From: CAISIP01 sp037968655
GTDB taxonomy: Bacteria > Pseudomonadota > Gammaproteobacteria > Burkholderiales > Burkholderiaceae_C
Assembly (NCBI GenBank): GCA_037968655.1
Contig: JBBKVW010000197.1
Span: 1 to 8,980 of the forward strand
Direction of reading: 5' to 3'
DNA: 8,980 nt
Shown: positions 5,760 to 8,980 of the stretch, in pieces
How positions within the stretch are numbered: the stretch's first letter is position 1
How the letters are laid out: every line of letters starts with the position of its first letter
Program-made: the position numbers and the translations under genes
Notes under the pieces: model-generated
What the model was told of the DNA's origin: nothing
Database searches by the model: none
What the model saw: only the letters and a program-made list of their open reading frames with translations

Positions 5760-7231
5760 GCGCGCTGGATCGGACTGAGCAGAAATTCGATTACGCGGCG
5801 CTGGCCGGTCTTGATCTCGGCGGTGATGTTCATCCCCGGGCTCAGGCGGATCGGCTTTCCGTCGACATCGATGCTGCTTTTGCCAAATACCAGGCGCGCC
5901 GGAAAAATGGCGCCGCGCTTTTCGTCCTGTACCGCATCTGCGCTGACCAGTTCCACCGTAGCGGGGATAGTTCCGTAGCGCGTGAACTCGAATGTTTCCA
6001 GCTTGATCTGCGCCGATTGCCCGGTGTTGACGAATCCGATGTCCTTGTTTTCCAGCGTCACCTCGGCCACGACCGGACCAAGCTGGGCCTGATCGGGAAC
6101 GATCACCATCAGTGTCTGGGCTTCGGTGACCACGCCTCCCACGGTATGGGTCGCCAGTTGCTGCACCTGCCCCGTCGCCGGTGCCCGCAACACTGTCAGT
6201 TCCTCCCGCTGCAAGGCCTTGGCCAACTCCTGACCGGCCTGCTGCAGGCGCAGCGCCGCCTGTGCCTGGCGCTCGGACAGACCGCGACGGGTTTCCGCCA
6301 GATAGGCAGCCTGGCCCGATTCGCTCTCGGCCATCGACGCCTTTGCCTCCTGCAGCCTGGACTGCTGGGTGCTGAGGTCACGCTCGAGCTCGATCCGTTC
6401 GCGGGTGCGGTCCTGGCCGGCATGATTGGCGATGAATCCCTGGGCGGACAGCAGGCGCATATCATCCTCGCGCTTGCGGCTCAGCGGCAGGGTTGCCTCC
6501 AGCTTGGCGACCATTTCCCGCACCGTGGCGATTTCGGCCTTGCGGCGACGGATCTCAGCCGCAAAGCGCGCCTGCCGCGCAACGATGTCGCTCCACTCGG
6601 CCGATAGTTGGGCCTGAACGGCCACCTGCTCCTGCGCAGACGGTTCAAGCCCGCCAGTCATGGTATTTTGCGCAGCCTCAGTGGCCCAGCTTGCCGGCAA
6701 ACGTGGCGCCTGCGTCAATGGCTGATCCACAGCCTGCTGCAAAAGCCGGGTTCGCACAACTTCCGATCGGGCCGCGCGCACCTGCTCCTGCAAGCTGCTC
6801 TTGTCGGCAGTTGCGCCGGTCGCATCCAGTTCCACCAGCGCCTGGCCGGCCTGCACATGATCGCCGTCGCGCACCAGCACGCGTCGCACCACACTGCGCT
6901 CCAGCGGCTGCACCAGCTTGCTGCGCTCGGCCACGATGATGCGCCCGGGCGCAATCGCCACGACATCGACCGTTCCCAGGCAGGCCCAGGCAACCGCAAG
7001 GGCGAACAGCGCGATCAGAATCTGTGCGGTGCGACGCGGTGCCGGATGCACCGGTGTGTCCTGCAGGCTGAGCGCTGCGGGCAGGAACGCCAGCTCGTCG
7101 GCGTTGTGTTGCACGCCGGCCATCGCCGAGCGAGCGCGCCAGGCCGCGGCGCACACGGCCGCATAGCGACCCCGTAAGCCAGCATCGGCCGGGCTCCGAG
7201 CCTGGCCAGTAGAGTGGATCTGTGTCGTCAT
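5732..7231 (-). CDS. HlyD-family type I secretion periplasmic adaptor (membrane-fusion protein)
   Basis: A 499-aa adaptor that links an inner-membrane ABC exporter to a TolC-type outer-membrane channel. Residues 1-67 form a cytoplasmic N-terminal region with the DELAFLPAALSLQDTP segment (45-60) usual before the membrane helix. One transmembrane helix follows (about 68-87), then the first lipoyl/barrel half VVAIAPGRIIVAERSK...VQAGQALVELDATG. A long alpha-helical hairpin rich in Glu, Arg and Gln runs over about 140-345. The second lipoyl half LRAPATGQVQQL is at 348-359 and a beta-barrel follows at about 385-475. The C-terminal LSPGMNITAEIKTGQRRVIE (463-482) is the HlyD secretion-protein signature region. 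The length is normal for RTX-type HlyD. The ATG at 7231 is chosen over an in-frame upstream start at 7276, because GGAGG sits 6 bases before it and it overlaps the ABC gene stop as ATGA, so translation is coupled. The substrate cannot be inferred from this protein. Confidence 0.93.
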   Translation of the reverse strand: MTTQIHSTGQARSPADAGLRGRYAAVCAAAWRARSAMAGVQHNADELAFLPAALSLQDTPVHPAPRRTAQILIALFALAVAWACLGTVDVVAIAPGRIIVAERSKLVQPLERSVVRRVLVRDGDHVQAGQALVELDATGATADKSSLQEQVRAARSEVVRTRLLQQAVDQPLTQAPRLPASWATEAAQNTMTGGLEPSAQEQVAVQAQLSAEWSDIVARQARFAAEIRRRKAEIATVREMVAKLEATLPLSRKREDDMRLLSAQGFIANHAGQDRTRERIELERDLSTQQSRLQEAKASMAESESGQAAYLAETRRGLSERQAQAALRLQQAGQELAKALQREELTVLRAPATGQVQQLATHTVGGVVTEAQTLMVIVPDQAQLGPVVAEVTLENKDIGFVNTGQSAQIKLETFEFTRYGTIPATVELVSADAVQDEKRGAIFPARLVFGKSSIDVDGKPIRLSPGMNITAEIKTGQRRVIEFLLSPIQRAASESMRER

Positions 7232-8980
7232 GCCGTGCCTCCATCCATCGCGCGTGTACCGTCCTGCAGTGACCACAGATGCGCATACAGGCCGCGCGGC
7301 CGGGCCAGCAGCTGCGCATGGCTGCCTTGTTCAACAACCGCGCCCTTGTCCATCACAATGATGCGATCGGCCGGGCGCACCGAACTGAGCCGGTGCGCAA
7401 TGATCAGCACCGTGCGATCGCGGCAAATCTGCACCATGTTGCGCGCGATGATGGCTTCGCTCTCGTAGTCCAGCGCGCTGGTGGCCTCGTCCAGAATCAG
7501 GATGCGCGGATTGGTGAACAGGGCGCGTGCAATTGCGATGCGCTGGCGCTGCCCGCCGCTCAGGCTGCTGCCCTGCTCGCCCACCACCGTGTCATAAGCC
7601 TGCGGCAATGCGCTGATGAATTCGTGCGCGCCGGCCAGTTGGGCGACCTGCATCACCGCCTGCAAAGGCGCGGCCGGGTCGGCAATCGCGATGTTTTCGC
7701 GGATGCTTCGGTTGAACAACAGGTTTTCCTGCAGCACGACGCCGATCTGGCGCCGCAGCTGCGCCGCGTCGATCAGGCTGATGTCGATGCCATCGACCAG
7801 CAATCGACCGCTTTCGGGGCTGAACAGGCGCTGCACCAGCTTGGTCAGCGTACTCTTGCCGGAACCGGAGCGACCGACGATGCCGATCACTTCGCCGGGC
7901 CGGATATTCAGGTCAAGATCGTTGAGCACCAGGGGAGCATCGGGCCGGTAGCGAAAGCTGACCTGGTCCAGCGTGATCCGGCCCCGCAACGGTGGAAGTT
8001 GCATGGCACTGCTGCCTGCGATCTCTGTGTCGGTGTTCAGGATGTCGCCCAGCCGTGCCACTGACACGCCAGTTTGCTGAAAGTCGGTCCACAACTGGGC
8101 CATGCGCAAGATCGGCTGCGCCACCCGCTGCGCAAACATCGTGAAGGCAACGAACTGGCCCACGCTCAGCACATGGGTCATGACCAGATGCGCGCCGTAC
8201 CACAGCGTTGCCGCGTTGACCAGTTTGCCGATCAAGCCGACTGCCTCGTGCGCCAGGTTGGCCAGGGTCTGGGTACGAAAACTGGCCTGCACATAGGCAG
8301 CCAATTGCTGGTCCCAGCGCCGGCCGAATGCGGGCTCCAGCGCTGCGGCCTTGACGGTCTGGATGCCGGTGACGGTTTCGACCAACATGGCCTGGTTCTC
8401 GGCGCCGCGCGCGAACTTCACATCCAGCCGGCGGCGCAAGATGGGCGACACCACCAGACTGAGCCCGACATACAAGGGCAAGCTGGCCAGCACGATCAGC
8501 GTCAACGGCACGCTATAGACGAACATCACCGCAAGGAAGACGACAGAGAACAGCAGGTCGAGCAGCACTGTCATGGCGTTGCCGGTAAGGAAACTGCGAA
8601 TGTTCTCCAGTTCGCGCACCCGCGCCACCGAGTCGCCAACCCGTCTGGCCTGGAAATAGGCCAGCGGCAAGGCCACCAGATGCCGAAACAGCCGCGCGCC
8701 GAGTTCTACATCGATGCGGCTGGTGGTATGGCCAAAAACATAGGTGCGCAAGCCACTGAGCACGCTTTCAAAAACCACCACGATGACCAGGCCGATGACC
8801 AGCACGTCCAGCGTGGTCAGCGCGTTGTGAACCAGCACCTTGTCCATCACGACCTGGAAAAACAGCGGACTGACCAGGCCGAACAACTGCAATGCAAACG
8901 AGATCAGCAGCACCTCGCCCAGCAGCTTGCGGTACTTCACCAGCGCCGGCACGAACCAGGAAAAATCGAAGCGCGCCAGC
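7228..8980 (-). CDS. type I secretion ABC transporter, permease-ATPase (HlyB/RtxB type), 5'-truncated
   Basis: An inner-membrane ABC exporter half-transporter; the N-terminus lies beyond the right edge. The frame is open to base 8980, and the visible residues before the GTG at 8952 (LARFDFSWF) continue the family pattern FxWFxPALxKYR, so that GTG is internal, not the start. Counting from it, the transmembrane domain covers about 1-310, with the typical LVSPLFFQVVMDKVLVH segment (26-42). The nucleotide-binding domain follows: Walker A GRSGSGKS (360-367), Q-loop Gln408, signature LSGGQ (464-468), Walker B ILILDE (484-489, catalytic Glu489), D-loop SALD (492-495) and H-loop His520. All catalytic residues are present. 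HlyB-type proteins carry an N-terminal C39-peptidase-like domain, inactive in RTX exporters and active in bacteriocin or BTLCP-dependent ones; that part is out of view, so the substrate class is open. It ends in an ATGA overlap with hlyD, and its promoter is outside the window. Confidence 0.95.
   Translation of the reverse strand, partial: LARFDFSWFVPALVKYRKLLGEVLLISFALQLFGLVSPLFFQVVMDKVLVHNALTTLDVLVIGLVIVVVFESVLSGLRTYVFGHTTSRIDVELGARLFRHLVALPLAYFQARRVGDSVARVRELENIRSFLTGNAMTVLLDLLFSVVFLAVMFVYSVPLTLIVLASLPLYVGLSLVVSPILRRRLDVKFARGAENQAMLVETVTGIQTVKAAALEPAFGRRWDQQLAAYVQASFRTQTLANLAHEAVGLIGKLVNAATLWYGAHLVMTHVLSVGQFVAFTMFAQRVAQPILRMAQLWTDFQQTGVSVARLGDILNTDTEIAGSSAMQLPPLRGRITLDQVSFRYRPDAPLVLNDLDLNIRPGEVIGIVGRSGSGKSTLTKLVQRLFSPESGRLLVDGIDISLIDAAQLRRQIGVVLQENLLFNRSIRENIAIADPAAPLQAVMQVAQLAGAHEFISALPQAYDTVVGEQGSSLSGGQRQRIAIARALFTNPRILILDEATSALDYESEAIIARNMVQICRDRTVLIIAHRLSSVRPADRIIVMDKGAVVEQGSHAQLLARPRGLYAHLWSLQDGTRAMDGGTA
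7238..7242 (-). promoter_or_regulatory. strong ribosome binding site of the HlyD gene
   Basis: On the minus strand GGAGG lies 6 bases before the ATG (7231-7229), inside the last codons of the ABC exporter gene. It is the best Shine-Dalgarno match seen in the window and fixes the hlyD start. Confidence 0.75.

Noticed and set aside
6017..6607. Open frame of 196 codons on the plus strand opposite hlyD
   Set aside because: Leu/Gln/Gly-rich antisense of the HlyD helical hairpin, with no start signal or family resemblance.
7279..8064. Open frame of 261 codons on the plus strand opposite the ABC ATPase domain
   Set aside because: The minus strand encodes all ABC motifs in order; the plus-strand product is a His/Gln/Asp-rich mirror frame often seen opposite ABC ATPases.
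1..8980. CRISPR array, transposon ends, tRNA or integration site
   Set aside because: No spaced direct repeats, transposase motifs, tRNA cloverleaf or flanking duplications were seen when reading both strands; short GC-rich repeats found are compatible with chance.

Overview
The window is GC-rich, densely coding DNA from a bacterial chromosome. The argA-type N-acetylglutamate synthase tail, codon usage dominated by G/C third positions, and the DUF2339/DUF3999 and RTX-type type I secretion genes point to a Gram-negative proteobacterium. A betaproteobacterium of the order Burkholderiales is the best guess, but this is an inference from style and content, because no rRNA or other marker gene is present.

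Left part, + strand. (1) The last 140 codons of argA (GNAT domain, arginine biosynthesis) run in from the left edge. (2) After a 91-base gap comes a lone ParA/MinD-superfamily P-loop ATPase of 235 aa. It resembles the TraL/MobD ATPases of conjugative plasmids more than chromosome-partitioning ParA, yet no transfer or partition genes lie beside it. A stem-loop that begins at its stop codon looks like its terminator. (3) A 169-base gap follows, with an extended -10-like promoter and a tight GC hairpin. It leads into a two-gene operon: a 977-aa polytopic membrane protein (DUF2339) overlapped by ATGA with a 470-aa secreted, C-terminally anchored protein (DUF3999). These two families commonly sit together and have no established function; they probably form one envelope complex.

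Right part, - strand. A type I secretion operon enters from the right edge: an HlyB/RtxB-type ABC exporter (5' end outside the window) overlapping by ATGA with an HlyD-family membrane-fusion protein. They would form the inner-membrane part of a one-step exporter for a large, probably RTX-like protein. The substrate and the TolC-type outer-membrane channel are not in the window.

The two operons converge head-on with no spacer. The palindrome CTAG at 5732-5735 supplies the TAG stop codon of both DUF3999 and hlyD. No tRNA, rRNA, CRISPR array, insertion sequence or attachment site was seen, and no gene-free stretch exceeds 300 bases. The least understood parts are the orphan TraL-like ATPase and the DUF2339-DUF3999 pair; I see no clear-cut novel defence or mobile system.
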